Shown: positions 43,483 to 52,953 of the stretch, piece by piece
Position numbering within the stretch: the first letter of the stretch is position 1
How the letters are laid out: each line of letters opens with the position of its first letter
Assembly: GCA_049194865.1 (NCBI GenBank)
Contig: JBLZWL010000057.1
Span: 49,056 to 113,055, forward strand
Direction of reading: 5' to 3'
Origin: Myxococcus terminator_A
GTDB lineage: Bacteria; Myxococcota; Myxococcia; Myxococcales; Myxococcaceae
DNA: 64,000 nt
Position numbers and translations under genes: made by a program
The notes under the pieces: model-generated
Databases searched by the model: none
Seen by the model: the letters and a program-made list of their open reading frames with translations, nothing else
Told to the model about the DNA's origin: nothing

Positions 43483-44891
43483 AGCCGGAACTGCTGGCAG
43501 TCGTTGTTGGACCAGGTCCACTGCTGGATGACGGTGCCGTTGCCGCTCGTCCCACAGCTCGCCACGTCCAGCACCTTGCCGCTGTGCCGGGCCTCGATGC
43601 GGTGGAACCCGCCGGACGTCGCCACCGTGCGGAACTGCTGGTTGCCGCCGTTGGACCAGGACCACTGCTGGAGCCCCGCGCCGTCCGCGGTGCTGACGTC
43701 GCGCACGTCCAGCACCTTGCCGCTGTACTGCGACACGAAGCGCACGTAGCCGCTGTCGGTGGGCTCCATCACCCACTGCTGGCTGGCGCCGGTGTGGCAC
43801 GCCCACTGGTGGATGCTCGCACCGTCCGCGGCGCTGGGCCCGTTGATGTCCAGGCAGCGGCCGGAGCTCTTGTTGACGATGCGGTAGCGGGTGGCGCCAC
43901 CGCCGCCCTGCGCCGCGTTGAAGATGGCGAGCAGCAGCGACGTGTCATTGCGAGTGTCCTGGGTCAGCTCCCAGATCATCACCCCGCCACCCTGCTGGAG
44001 GCCCAGCCGCGTCTTGGCCTGGATGGTGGCGATGCCGTTGTAATAGACGTCCCCGACGTTGTCCTTGTACGGCGCCTGCGAGTCCCGCGCGACGAGGTCC
44101 GCGTAGCCGACATACGACGACGGCGAGCGCCCGTAGAACGGCACGCCCAGCACGGCCTTCGACGCCGGCAGGCCCCGCCCCTTCCAGTAGTTGAGCGACT
44201 GGACGGCGTAGTCATACGTCGAATGCGGCTGCCCGCCGTCGTACGCCATGATGTTGAGGAAGTCGAAGTCGGCGAACGTCGAGGTGGGGACGCCCTCGCC
44301 GTAGTAACCGTTGGCCACCACCGCGGCGGTGAGCAGCTTTCCGCGCGAGCGCATCGCCGCGCCCAACTCGCGGATGAGCGCCGCGAAGTTCTGCGCGGAG
44401 GCGCCCGGGTCCGGGTACTCCCAGTCGATGTCCACGCCGTCCAGCCCCGCCGCGTTGACGTAGTTGACCAGGTTGTTCACGAAGGCCGTGCGCGTGCCCG
44501 CGTTCGCCGCGAGCGACTCGAAGCCGCTGTCGTTGCCGTCGTTCCACCCGCCCACCGCGATGAGCACCTTCACGCCTCGCGCATGCGCGGCGGTGACGAG
44601 CGAACGCAGCCGCGCGTCCGTCCCGCTCGGGCCCGTCAGCCCGCCCTGCGCGGTGGGCACCACGAAGGCGTAGTTGATGTGCGTGAGCCTGTCGTAGGGG
44701 ATGGCGTTGACGTCGCCCGCCCACGTCGGGAAGTAGCCAACCACGCGCGTCGCCAGCGCCGCGCCCTCTTGCCGCGCCAGCGGCTCGTCGACGGGTGACT
44801 CCACGTCCGGCGCGCCCGAACAGGCCAGCACCATGGCCGCCAACGCGGCCTCCAACACCAGGGCTCTCAACGGCAACACCAGGCGCGACAT
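43470..44891 (-). CDS. GH18 chitinase lipoprotein with ricin-type lectin domain
   Basis: A 473-residue exported enzyme. The signal ends in a lipobox (ALAAMVLAC, Cys24). The GH18 barrel (about 48-330) has SxGG-like IAVGGWNDG and the catalytic DGVDIDWEYP (151-160; acid Glu158), then FLNIMAYDGG and GVMIWELTQD. A C-terminal ricin B-type lectin (about 338-473) shows three QxW-type repeats (HQWACHTGASQQW, QQWSWSNGGNQQF, QQWTWSNNDCQQF). It should bind and hydrolyse chitin or related beta-1,4-GlcNAc polymers at the cell surface, consistent with predation on fungi or with nutrient release. Confidence 0.93.
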   Translation of the reverse strand: MSRLVLPLRALVLEAALAAMVLACSGAPDVESPVDEPLARQEGAALATRVVGYFPTWAGDVNAIPYDRLTHINYAFVVPTAQGGLTGPSGTDARLRSLVTAAHARGVKVLIAVGGWNDGNDSGFESLAANAGTRTAFVNNLVNYVNAAGLDGVDIDWEYPDPGASAQNFAALIRELGAAMRSRGKLLTAAVVANGYYGEGVPTSTFADFDFLNIMAYDGGQPHSTYDYAVQSLNYWKGRGLPASKAVLGVPFYGRSPSSYVGYADLVARDSQAPYKDNVGDVYYNGIATIQAKTRLGLQQGGGVMIWELTQDTRNDTSLLLAIFNAAQGGGGATRYRIVNKSSGRCLDINGPSAADGASIHQWACHTGASQQWVMEPTDSGYVRFVSQYSGKVLDVRDVSTADGAGLQQWSWSNGGNQQFRTVATSGGFHRIEARHSGKVLDVASCGTSGNGTVIQQWTWSNNDCQQFRLEAQ

Positions 44892-45084
44892 GCGGACTCC
44901 ATGAGGTGAGCCCCCGCCTCCGGAACGGAGACGGAGGGGTCGCGCACCTGTAGCGTCGCCCTAAACCCGCAACAACAGTTTTTCCGGAAATCGAAGAAAG
45001 ACTATCCAGTCCTGTCGGACAGTTAGGAGGCCCCTGCACACGCTTGCGCCGCCGTCCGTATTTTCAGTGCGGGCTGCACGACGG

Positions 45085-45118
45085 CACGACGCGGCGCGAG
45101 GAAGGGCGCCGCGTCGTG
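45085..45118 (-). terminator. Strong terminator hairpin after cysK
   Basis: CACGACGCGGCGC / GCGCCGCGTCGTG is a perfect 13-base stem with an 8-base loop, 8 bases beyond the cysK stop on the minus strand. It has no long T tract, but GC-rich genomes often lack one. Confidence 0.65.
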
Positions 45119-45126
45119 GAGGGGAT

Positions 45127-46131
45127 TCAGCGCGCGGCGGGGACGCCGGGCAGCGGGTTCACTTGGAGCTGCTTCGAGGCGAGGAACTCCGCGTTGAAGA
45201 CCTTGGAGGCGTAGCGACTGCCGTGGTCACACAGGAAGGTGACGATGCGCAGTCCCGAGCCGACATGCTGACGGGCAAGCTCGTACGCGGCGCGCACGTT
45301 GAGGGCGGCGGACGTGCCCACCACGAGCGCGTCCTCGCGGGCCAGGTGGTAGAGCGTGTCCAGCATCTCCCCGTCGCCCAGACGCATCGCCTCGTCCACG
45401 CGCGAGGCCTGGAAGTTGGCGGTGAGCCGCATGATGCCGATGCCCTCGGTGATGGAGGAGCCCGACGACTCCAGCTTCCCCTCGCGCACGTAGCTGTAGA
45501 GGCCGGAGCCCGGCGGGTCCACGAGCACCACGCGCAGCGCGGGGTTCTTCTCCTTGAGGAAGCGGCTGACGCCGGACATCGTCCCGCCGCTGCCCACGGA
45601 CACGACGACGACGTCCACGCGGCCCTCGCACTGCTCCCAGACCTCGGGCCCCGTCGTCTCGTAGTGGAAGTCGCCGTTGGCCGTGTTCTCGAACTGGTTG
45701 GCCCAGAACCAGCCGTGCTGCTCGGACAGCGCGCGCGCCTGGTGGAAGAAGTGGCCGGGGTTGGCGAAGGGCACGGGCGGCACCTTGCGGACCTCCACGC
45801 CCATGGCCTCCAGCAGCTCGTACTTCTCGCGCGCCTGGTTGTCCGGCATCGTCACCACGACGCGGTAGCCGCGCTCGCGGCCCAGGAGCCCCAGGCCGAT
45901 GCCCGTGTTGCCCGCGGTGCCCTCGACGATGGTGCCTCCGGGCTTGAGGAGTCCCTGCTCCTCCGCGCGGCGAATCATCCCCTTGGCGGCGCGGTCCTTG
46001 ATGCTGCCGCCGGGGTTCATGAACTCCGCCTTGCCCAGAATCTCGCAGCCGGTGATGCGGCTGAGCGAGCCGATGCGAAGCAGCGGGGTGTTACCCACCG
46101 AGTCCCAGAGCGAACCGATACGTGGCGCCAT
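45127..46131 (-). CDS. cysK: Cysteine synthase (PLP-dependent)
   Basis: A 334-residue PLP enzyme that makes cysteine from O-acetylserine and sulfide. The ATG follows AGGGGAGGGGG. The PLP lysine is Lys45 in NPGGSIKDRAA. The substrate loop is EGTAGNTGIGL, and the phosphate-binding glycine loop is SVGSGGTMSG. The N-terminus WDSVGNTPLLRI is typical of the family. It is close in length to CysK and lacks the extra domains of cystathionine beta-synthase, although that group cannot be ruled out by eye. It is a single gene, with the efflux operon ending 56 bases upstream. Confidence 0.9.
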   Translation of the reverse strand: MAPRIGSLWDSVGNTPLLRIGSLSRITGCEILGKAEFMNPGGSIKDRAAKGMIRRAEEQGLLKPGGTIVEGTAGNTGIGLGLLGRERGYRVVVTMPDNQAREKYELLEAMGVEVRKVPPVPFANPGHFFHQARALSEQHGWFWANQFENTANGDFHYETTGPEVWEQCEGRVDVVVVSVGSGGTMSGVSRFLKEKNPALRVVLVDPPGSGLYSYVREGKLESSGSSITEGIGIMRLTANFQASRVDEAMRLGDGEMLDTLYHLAREDALVVGTSAALNVRAAYELARQHVGSGLRIVTFLCDHGSRYASKVFNAEFLASKQLQVNPLPGVPAAR

Positions 46132-46187
46132 CCCCCTCCCCTAATGGAGTCCGGGGAGGGAGGCAACCGACGACGGGACGACGGGCG

Positions 46188-47420
46188 CTACTCGTTGCGC
46201 ATCGCCTCGACGGGGTCCAGCTTCGCGGCGCGAGCAGCCGGGTAGATTCCAAACAACAGCCCTACCCCGCAGCTCATCGACAAGGCCAGGCCCACGGCCC
46301 ACGGCGGTACGGTCATGGGGAAGCCGACCATCCAGTCCCCCAGGAAGACGAGCCCGAAGCCCAGGCCCACGCCCAGGCCTCCGCCAAAGAGCGCCAACAG
46401 CACGGCCTCCGTGGCGAACTGCCCGAGGATGCGCCGCCGCTTGGCGCCCAGCGCCTTGCGCACGCCAATCTCCCGCGTCCGCTCCATCACCGACACCAGC
46501 ATGATGTTCAGGATGCCGATGCCGCCCACCACCAGCGACAGCAGACACACGCCGATGCCGGCGATGGTGATGACCTGCGAGAGCTGGTTGAAGGACGCCG
46601 TCACCGACTCGTTGGTGTGGATCTCGAAGTCGTTGGGCTGGTCCGGGTCCACGCCGCGCCGACGTCGCATCAGCGTCGTCACCTCGTCCTGTGCCTTGCG
46701 GAACAGGCTGGGGTCCTTCGCCTGGATGTCGACGGCCAGCGACCACTCCTTGCCGTAGAGCTGCTGGTACACCCGCAGGGGGATGATGGCCTGGTTGTCC
46801 ATGCTCACCATGCCCAGGAAGCTGCCGCGCCGCTGGAGCACGCCAATCACGCGGAACGGCCGGTTCTGGAGGCGCACCTCGAAGCCCACGGGGTCGATGC
46901 CGGGGAAGAGCGAGTCCGCCACGTCCACGCCCAGCAGCACCACGCTGCGCCCGTCCAGCCCCTCCACCTCGTTGAAGTAGCGGCCGGACTGCACGGAGAC
47001 GCCGCTCGTCACCGGGTACGTCGTGGACGCGCCGGTGACGCGCACCGACGGCCGCGTCTCCGCGCTCGCCGTCGAAATCTTCTGCCCGCCCGTGTCATCC
47101 GACGGGGCCACCACGCCCACCGACGGACAGAACATCTCGATGGCGTGCACGTCCTCCATCGTGATGTTCGGGCGCTTGGCGAACTTCGCCCAGTTGAAGC
47201 GGCCGAAGCCGCCCGAGGGCCACTTGGTGAGCTGGAAGGTGTGTGCCCCCAGCCGGCCCAGGTCCTTGTTCACCTTGGTGCGCAGGCCCTCGATGAGGCC
47301 CATCATCGTGATGACCGTGGCCACGCCGATGACGATGCCCAGCAGCGTCAGCAGGGAGCGCAGCGGGTTGCCCAGGAACGTCCCCAGGGCCAGCCGCAGA
47401 TTGTCCAGGAAGGCTCGCAT
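46188..47420 (-). CDS. MacB/FtsX-type ABC permease (second)
   Basis: A 410-residue inner-membrane protein with the MacB-permease layout: an N-terminal helix (LGIVIGVATVITMMGLI), a ~220-residue periplasmic domain and three C-terminal helices. The C-terminal helices carry VVGGIGILNIMLVSVMERT and REIGVRKALGAKRRRI, the FtsX-family coupling segment, and the chain ends LDPVEAMRNE. The start ATG at 47420 is 4 bases after the first permease's stop. It is the last gene of the efflux operon. Confidence 0.9.
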   Translation of the reverse strand: MRAFLDNLRLALGTFLGNPLRSLLTLLGIVIGVATVITMMGLIEGLRTKVNKDLGRLGAHTFQLTKWPSGGFGRFNWAKFAKRPNITMEDVHAIEMFCPSVGVVAPSDDTGGQKISTASAETRPSVRVTGASTTYPVTSGVSVQSGRYFNEVEGLDGRSVVLLGVDVADSLFPGIDPVGFEVRLQNRPFRVIGVLQRRGSFLGMVSMDNQAIIPLRVYQQLYGKEWSLAVDIQAKDPSLFRKAQDEVTTLMRRRRGVDPDQPNDFEIHTNESVTASFNQLSQVITIAGIGVCLLSLVVGGIGILNIMLVSVMERTREIGVRKALGAKRRRILGQFATEAVLLALFGGGLGVGLGFGLVFLGDWMVGFPMTVPPWAVGLALSMSCGVGLLFGIYPAARAAKLDPVEAMRNE

Positions 47421-47424
47421 CGAC

Positions 47425-48663
47425 TCACTCGTACCGAAGGGCTTCCACGGGGTCCAGGTTCGCCGCGCGCGCCGCCGGCCAGATGCCGAACAGCAGGCCC
47501 ACCAGCGCCGCGAAGAACACCCCACCCAGCACCGTGGTCGTCTGCACGTCCGCCGCCAGCGGCGTTATCAGTGACACCACCTTGGCGGTGCCCAATCCCA
47601 CTGTCGTTCCCAGCAGGCCTCCCACGGCGGATACGCTGGCCGCCTCCATGAGGAACTGCACGACGATGGTGCGCTTGCGAGCCCCCAACGCGCGCCGGAC
47701 ACCAATCTCCCGTGTCCGCTCGCGCACGGACACCAGCATGATGTTCATGATGCCGATGCCGCCCACGAGCAGGGTGATGAGCCCCACGCCCACGGCCACG
47801 CCGTACAGCGCGCCGGTGAGCTGCGCGTAGGTCTGGGCCATGGCCTCCGGCTTGTTGATGTTGAAGTCGTCGGGCTGGCCCGGCTCCGTCGCGCGCAGGC
47901 GCCGAAGGATGCCGATGAGCTGGTCCTCCGCCATGCGCACCTGGGACGCGTCCGCCACCGCCATGGCGATCTCGAACGGACGGCCCTTGCCGAAGTTGCT
48001 GTAGAACGTCCTGAAGGGGATGAGCACGAGCAGGTCCATGCTCTCGTTGACCACCTTCCCCTTGCGACTGAGCGTGCCCACCACCTGGAAGGAGCGGTTG
48101 TCCACGCGGATGGTCCGTCCCACCGGGCTGATGCCGGGGAACAGCCGCTCCGCCACGTCCGCGCCGAGCACGGCCACCGGACGCGTCACCTCCTCATCCG
48201 CCTCGGTGATGAAGCGGCCTCCGGTGATGTCGAAGCCCGCGATGCTCAGGTACTCGTGGTTGACGCCCTGGATGCGCACCGACGACATCTGCTCGCCGCC
48301 GTACGACACGTCCGACATGCGGGAGACGGACGGGGACAGCGCGGTGATGAACGGCGCCATGGCGCGCAGCCGGGGAAGCTGGTCCAGGGTGAAGTTCTTC
48401 CGGTTGCGGTACTTCCACCAGTCGCCCTTGATCATCCACGGGAACTTGGAGACGTAGAGCGTGTTGGCGCCGAAGCTCGCGAGCTGCTTGTGGAAGGACG
48501 TGTTGAGGCCCTGGATGATGCCGACGATTGCCAGCAGCGTGGCCACGCCGATGCCGATGCCCAGCGTCGTCAGCACCGTGCGCAGGCGGTTGGCGCGCAA
48601 GGAGAACAGGGCGATGCGCGCGCCTTCCAGGACGTCCACCCGCAGGCTCGTCACGTTCTTCAT
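47425..48663 (-). CDS. MacB/FtsX-type ABC permease (first)
   Basis: A 412-residue permease with the same layout as its neighbour (TLGIGIGVATLLAIVGIIQG, a large periplasmic domain, VGGIGIMNIMLVSVRERT, REIGVRRALGARKRTI, ending LDPVEALRYE). The two permeases are similar along their length, so they are probably duplicates that form a heterodimer. The start overlaps the ATPase gene by 4 bases. Confidence 0.9.
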   Translation of the reverse strand: MKNVTSLRVDVLEGARIALFSLRANRLRTVLTTLGIGIGVATLLAIVGIIQGLNTSFHKQLASFGANTLYVSKFPWMIKGDWWKYRNRKNFTLDQLPRLRAMAPFITALSPSVSRMSDVSYGGEQMSSVRIQGVNHEYLSIAGFDITGGRFITEADEEVTRPVAVLGADVAERLFPGISPVGRTIRVDNRSFQVVGTLSRKGKVVNESMDLLVLIPFRTFYSNFGKGRPFEIAMAVADASQVRMAEDQLIGILRRLRATEPGQPDDFNINKPEAMAQTYAQLTGALYGVAVGVGLITLLVGGIGIMNIMLVSVRERTREIGVRRALGARKRTIVVQFLMEAASVSAVGGLLGTTVGLGTAKVVSLITPLAADVQTTTVLGGVFFAALVGLLFGIWPAARAANLDPVEALRYE

Positions 48664-49415
48664 GCGCCACCCGCCGCCACCGCGGCGGCGTTGCCCAGGG
48701 CCACTTCACGCCCGGGGCCGTCGGCGACAATCTCTCCGTCGCTCAGGCGGATGGCCCGAGGGCAGCGCGCCGCCAGCTTGGGCTCGTGCGTGACGAGCAC
48801 CAGCGTGTGGCCTGCCTGGTGGAGCTGCTCGAACAGCCGGACGATCTCCTCGCCCGTGGCCGAGTCCAGGTTGCCCGTGGGCTCGTCCGCCAGGAGCATG
48901 GAGGGCTCCGATACCAGCGCGCGGGCGATGGCCACGCGCTGACGCTGACCGCCCGACAGCTCGTTGGGCCGGTGGTGGATGCGGGGCGTGAGCTGCACCT
49001 TGTCCAGCGCCGCCCTCGCCCGCTCCCGCCGCTCCTTCGCCGCCATGCCCCGGTACACCAGGGGCAGCTCCACGTTCGCCAGCGCCGTCTCCTTCGGCAG
49101 CAACTGGAACGTCTGGAAGATGAAGCCGATCTCCACGTTGCGGATGACGGCCAGCTCGTCGTCGCTCATGCGCGACACGTCCTTGCCGTTGAGCATGTAG
49201 CGGCCGCTGGTGGGCGTATCCAGGCAGCCCAGCACGTTCATCATCGTGCTCTTGCCAGAGCCGGACTGGCCGATGATGGCCACCCACTCGCCCCGGCTGA
49301 TGCCGAAGGTGACGCCGCGAAGGGCGCGCACCTCCTCGCCACCGACATGGAAGACGCGGGTGATGTCGTCCACCTGGATGAGCCGGCCGGTGCCGGCGCC
49401 GCTGCTGTTGCTCAC
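48660..49415 (-). CDS. ABC transporter ATP-binding protein (MacB/LolD type)
   Basis: A 251-residue ATPase with Walker A GQSGSGKST (49-57), Q-loop IFQTFQLLP, signature LSGGQRQRVAIARAL, Walker B MLLADEPTGNLD and the H-loop His in VTHEP. The D-loop/GNLDS sequence is typical of the LolD/MacB subgroup, which does not import but moves substrates within or across the periplasm. In E. coli MacB this domain is fused to the permease; here it is separate. Its ends overlap both neighbouring genes by 4 bases. Confidence 0.93.
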   Translation of the reverse strand: MSNSSGAGTGRLIQVDDITRVFHVGGEEVRALRGVTFGISRGEWVAIIGQSGSGKSTMMNVLGCLDTPTSGRYMLNGKDVSRMSDDELAVIRNVEIGFIFQTFQLLPKETALANVELPLVYRGMAAKERRERARAALDKVQLTPRIHHRPNELSGGQRQRVAIARALVSEPSMLLADEPTGNLDSATGEEIVRLFEQLHQAGHTLVLVTHEPKLAARCPRAIRLSDGEIVADGPGREVALGNAAAVAAGGA

Positions 49416-50677
49416 GACTTCTGACCGCCCTTCGCGCCAGGAGCATCACCCTGATCGGGCCCCTGGACATTGTCTCCGTGGTTCAGCTCCTTCGACAGCG
49501 TGCGGTAGGGACCTTCCACCACACGGTCCCCGTCGCTCAGCCCGGAGAGGATCTCCAGCTCCGTGTCGGAGGCGATGCCCGTCTGCACCCGCCGCACCTG
49601 CGCCTTGTTCGCCGCGTCCACCACGAAGACCACCTTCGCGAGGGTCTCGGTGCGCTTGGCCTTCAGCCCGCCACCTTCCACCGCTTCCTTGTAATCCGGC
49701 AGCGAGCGCTCCGCTCGCACCGTCACCGCCTGGATGGGCACCAGGATGACGTCATCGTGCGTCTCCGCGGAGATGCGAGCCTCCGCGCTCATGCCCGGCA
49801 GCACGCCCGGCGGACGCATGTCCAGCGCCACCGTGACGGGGAAGCTCGTCACCTCCGCCTCCGTGCCCGGGTTCTTGATGAGCGCCTTCTGGGCGATCTC
49901 CACCACCGAGCCCTGGAACGTCTGCCCTTCCAGCGCGTCCAGCGTCACGTCCGCGGGCTGGCCCGGCTTCAGGTGAACCACCTCGTGCTCACCCACCTCG
50001 AACTTCACCTCCATGGCGCTCAGCGCGGCGATGGTCATCACCACGTCCTCGGCCAGCTCCGAGCCACGCACGCGCTCACCCACCTCGCGCGACAGCTCGA
50101 TGACGTTGCCGTCGATGGGCGACGACAGCGTCGTCCTCGACAGGTCCGCCTGCGCCTGCTCGACGATGGCGACGTTGCGCGCCAGCTGCTGGCGGGAGGA
50201 CGCCAGGCGCGCCTCCGCCGTGTTCTTGCTCGCCTTGGCGATATCCAGCTCCGCGCCGGACGCGAGGCCCTTGGTCACCAGGCCCTCCACCCGCCCCAGC
50301 TCCAGCGTGGTGCGGCCGACTTCGACCTCCGCCACCTGGGCATCGGCGCGCGCGGCGTTCTGCGACGCCATGGCCTGCTTCATCGCCGCCTCGTAGATGC
50401 GCTTGTCGATGCGCCCCAGCACCTGGCCCTTCTTCACCGGCTCGCCATCCTTGACGAGCAGCTCCACCAGGTCTCCGGAGAGGCTGGAGGAGATCTTCAC
50501 CGTGGTCGCCGCCTGCACCTTTCCCGCGCCGGTGATGGCGCGGGTGATGGTGCCCTTGCGGGCCTTGGCGATCTGCACTTCCTGGGACGGTGGCGGACGC
50601 TCCTTCAGTCCCCCAGCCGTGATGGCCGCGGCACCCAGGAACAGCGCACCGGCAATCGCACCCTTCCACCACTTCAT
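49412..50677 (-). CDS. MacA-like periplasmic adaptor (membrane-fusion protein)
   Basis: A 421-residue protein anchored by an N-terminal hydrophobic helix (AIAGALFLGAAAITAGGL). The biotinyl-lipoyl-like hairpin halves are visible (GKVQAATTVKISSSLSGDLV and SSPIDGNVIELSREVGERV). Between them is a helical hairpin (about 90-170), and the beta-barrel and membrane-proximal domains follow. It bridges the ABC permeases to the TolC-like channel. It overlaps the ATPase gene and the TolC-like gene by 4 bases each. Confidence 0.9.
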   Translation of the reverse strand: MKWWKGAIAGALFLGAAAITAGGLKERPPPSQEVQIAKARKGTITRAITGAGKVQAATTVKISSSLSGDLVELLVKDGEPVKKGQVLGRIDKRIYEAAMKQAMASQNAARADAQVAEVEVGRTTLELGRVEGLVTKGLASGAELDIAKASKNTAEARLASSRQQLARNVAIVEQAQADLSRTTLSSPIDGNVIELSREVGERVRGSELAEDVVMTIAALSAMEVKFEVGEHEVVHLKPGQPADVTLDALEGQTFQGSVVEIAQKALIKNPGTEAEVTSFPVTVALDMRPPGVLPGMSAEARISAETHDDVILVPIQAVTVRAERSLPDYKEAVEGGGLKAKRTETLAKVVFVVDAANKAQVRRVQTGIASDTELEILSGLSDGDRVVEGPYRTLSKELNHGDNVQGPDQGDAPGAKGGQKS

Positions 50678-52020
50678 TTCGTCTCTCCCGGGCTCAGGGC
50701 GCCCATGGCCCGCAACAAACTGAAGCGGGCGATTTCGACATCAATCCTGTTTTCCAACAAGCTGAGCTCCGCCTGCGTGAGGCTGAGCTGGGCATCGCGG
50801 ACTTCCAGCGTGGAGCCCGCACCGGCCTTGAAGCGCTCCTCCGCCAGCCGGAGGCCCTGGATGGCGGCCTCCTTGTTCTCGGCGGACAGGCGGGCGGCGA
50901 CAATCTGTGCCTGCAGCGACTGGTGCGCGGTGCGCACCTCGCCTTCAATCTCCCGCGCCGACTGCGCCAGCGTGAGCTGGGCCTTGCGGATGGTGGCCTC
51001 CGCCCGACGCGTCTGCGCGGGGGTGATGAAGCCGTTGAAGACGTTCCACTGGAGGTTGACGCTGCCCAGGAAGTTGTTCTGCAGGCGCGGCTCGGTGAAG
51101 ACCTGCTCGGCGTCCGGACCCTGCCGGGTGTAGAGGCCGCGGGCCGACAGCACGGGGAGGTAGTCCGCGCGGGCGATGGCGCGCTGCAGCTCCGCCGAGC
51201 GCACCTGGAGCTGGAGCGCCTTGAGCACGGGGCGCCTCTCGCGGGCCTCGTCGATGGCCTGCTCGATGGTGGGCGCGGGCGCGGGCTCCTCGTTGAGCAC
51301 GCCCGGGTCCACCGCCTCCAGGGGCTCGGTGCCCGGACGGGTGAGCCACACCGCGAGCTGCGTCTGGTCCGTCACCAGCTGCGTGAGGGACTGGATGAAG
51401 GTGATGCGGTCATTGCCCAGGTTCACCAGCGCGGAGATCTCCTCGACCTTGCCCACGCGTCCGGCCTGGAACAGGGAGCGCGCGCGGTCCAACTGCTCCT
51501 CGCTGCGCTTGACGGTGGCCTCCAGCACCTGGCGGGTGGCCTGGGTGCGGAAGAGCGCGAAGAAGCGCCGGATGGCCTCCAGCTCGGAGGTGTCCGCCTC
51601 CTCCTGCGCCTGGCTCTTCTGCGCATCGCGCAGCACGCCGCTCTGCTCCAGCTGCTTCCAGCGCGCCCGGTCATAGATGACCTGATTGAGGATGAACCCC
51701 AGGTCGTAGTCGCCCGTGCTGGTGGGCTTCGACTCGACCGGAATCTGCACGAACTCGCCCGGGTTGTTGGGGTCCGGAACCAGGGTGAAGGACTTGCGGC
51801 GACCGAACCAGTTCTTGCCGACCGACGCGTTGACGGAGAGCTGGGGCAAGAGCGCGGAGCGCGTGACGCGCACGTCCGCTTCGGCGACCTCCAGGTCGAG
51901 CAGGGACTGGAGCGCGGTGGTGCTCTGCCGGCCCTGGGTGCGGATCTCCTCCAGCGTGAGGCGCGTGGGCTCGGGCGACGGAGCCGCGGTGAGCAGCGCG
52001 GCGACGATGAGCGCGTTCAT
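50674..52020 (-). CDS. TolC-family outer-membrane efflux channel
   Basis: A 448-residue protein starting at ATG 52020, with a short Sec-type signal (ALIVAALLTAAPS). Two tandem OEP repeats are seen, each a long helical hairpin: first LTLEEIRTQGRQSTTALQSL through the charged helices to about 230, second IEQAIDEARERRPVLKALQL through to the end (SLTQAELSLLENRIDVEIAR). It forms a trimeric tunnel across the outer membrane for the MacAB-like pump. It overlaps the adaptor gene and the Yip1 gene by 4 bases. Confidence 0.9.
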   Translation of the reverse strand: MNALIVAALLTAAPSPEPTRLTLEEIRTQGRQSTTALQSLLDLEVAEADVRVTRSALLPQLSVNASVGKNWFGRRKSFTLVPDPNNPGEFVQIPVESKPTSTGDYDLGFILNQVIYDRARWKQLEQSGVLRDAQKSQAQEEADTSELEAIRRFFALFRTQATRQVLEATVKRSEEQLDRARSLFQAGRVGKVEEISALVNLGNDRITFIQSLTQLVTDQTQLAVWLTRPGTEPLEAVDPGVLNEEPAPAPTIEQAIDEARERRPVLKALQLQVRSAELQRAIARADYLPVLSARGLYTRQGPDAEQVFTEPRLQNNFLGSVNLQWNVFNGFITPAQTRRAEATIRKAQLTLAQSAREIEGEVRTAHQSLQAQIVAARLSAENKEAAIQGLRLAEERFKAGAGSTLEVRDAQLSLTQAELSLLENRIDVEIARFSLLRAMGALSPGETK

Positions 52021-52721
52021 TGCGCACCTCCCGAACCGGGCAAGCCCACCATCATCACTCCCGCGAACATCACGTAGAGCACCAGGGCCAGCAGCAGCGC
52101 GCGGTTGCGCGACATGCCCGTGGCGGCGGCGAAGCCCAGGCCCAGCAGGCCCGTGCTCCACAGGTTGAAGAAGTCCACGGTGGACGCCACCCGCGCCATC
52201 TTCGGGCTGAGGCCACTCATGAGCACGCCCAGGTGCGCCGGCACCAGCTGCGCGACGCGAGCGACGGAGATGGTGTGCTGCGCGGCGATGCAGAGGGCGA
52301 GGACGGCGTGGTACAGCGCGATGGGCAGCAGCGCCAGCGCCGCCACGGACATGAGTTGTTCGAAGTGGGCCGGGCGGTCGAACAGCCAGGACACCACCCA
52401 GAGGATGGCGGCCAGCAGCAGCGCGACCATGGGCATCACGAAGACGCCCTTGGCGATGCCGCCGACGAGCGCCTTGCGGGTCGTCGTCTGGATCTTGTCG
52501 CTCAGGTCGGCCTCGGAGATGGTCGCCATCTCCCCGGACGCCTGAAGTTCACGGATGACATCCGGGGTCGCGTCCCAGCGCAGGGAAAACAGCGTCCCGG
52601 AGGCGGACACACAGAGGGCGAGGATGAGCAGGGGCCAGACCCAACGGCGGGCTTCGACTGCGGCGGGCGTTCCCTCGACAGGGTCGATGAAGACGCGCAC
52701 AGGTTGGACGAGAGAGGTCAT
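52017..52721 (-). CDS. Yip1-family membrane protein
   Basis: A 234-residue protein with about five hydrophobic helices (WVWPLLILALCVSASGTLFS near 30; KGVFVMPMVALLLAAILWVV; LMSVAALALLPIALYHAVLA; FFNLWSTGLLGLGFAAATG; ALLLALVLYVMFAGVMMVGL), in the Yip1/YIPF arrangement. It is the first gene of the efflux operon. Its role in the pump is unknown; membrane organisation or assembly is a guess. Confidence 0.78.
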   Translation of the reverse strand: MTSLVQPVRVFIDPVEGTPAAVEARRWVWPLLILALCVSASGTLFSLRWDATPDVIRELQASGEMATISEADLSDKIQTTTRKALVGGIAKGVFVMPMVALLLAAILWVVSWLFDRPAHFEQLMSVAALALLPIALYHAVLALCIAAQHTISVARVAQLVPAHLGVLMSGLSPKMARVASTVDFFNLWSTGLLGLGFAAATGMSRNRALLLALVLYVMFAGVMMVGLPGSGGAQ

Positions 52722-52781
52722 AGAGTGAGTGGTCTCGGAGGGATGTACGACGCTCCCCCTCAGGCAATTGCTCGGCCAGTC

Positions 52782-52900
52782 GAAATTTTGCGGCGGTGAA
52801 CGGGCAGCCGGCCAACCTAATTCCATCCTCATGGAAGGTGGGGCGGCTTTCTACTCCAAGGATTCCGCAGACCTGTAGCAACCTGTTGCGGAAATTTTGC
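52782..52900. promoter_or_regulatory. Divergent control region with repeats
   Basis: The decamer GAAATTTTGC occurs twice in the same orientation (52782-52791 and 52891-52900) in the space between the efflux operon and the Clp gene, and a palindrome GCAACCTGTTGC (52878-52889) touches the second copy. AT-rich repeats are rare here, so these are candidate operator sites. Confidence 0.4.
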
Positions 52901-52953
52901 CGTCGGGATCGAGAGGGTGTATTCCGCTCGGCTGCACGCTTGCCGGAGCTCGA

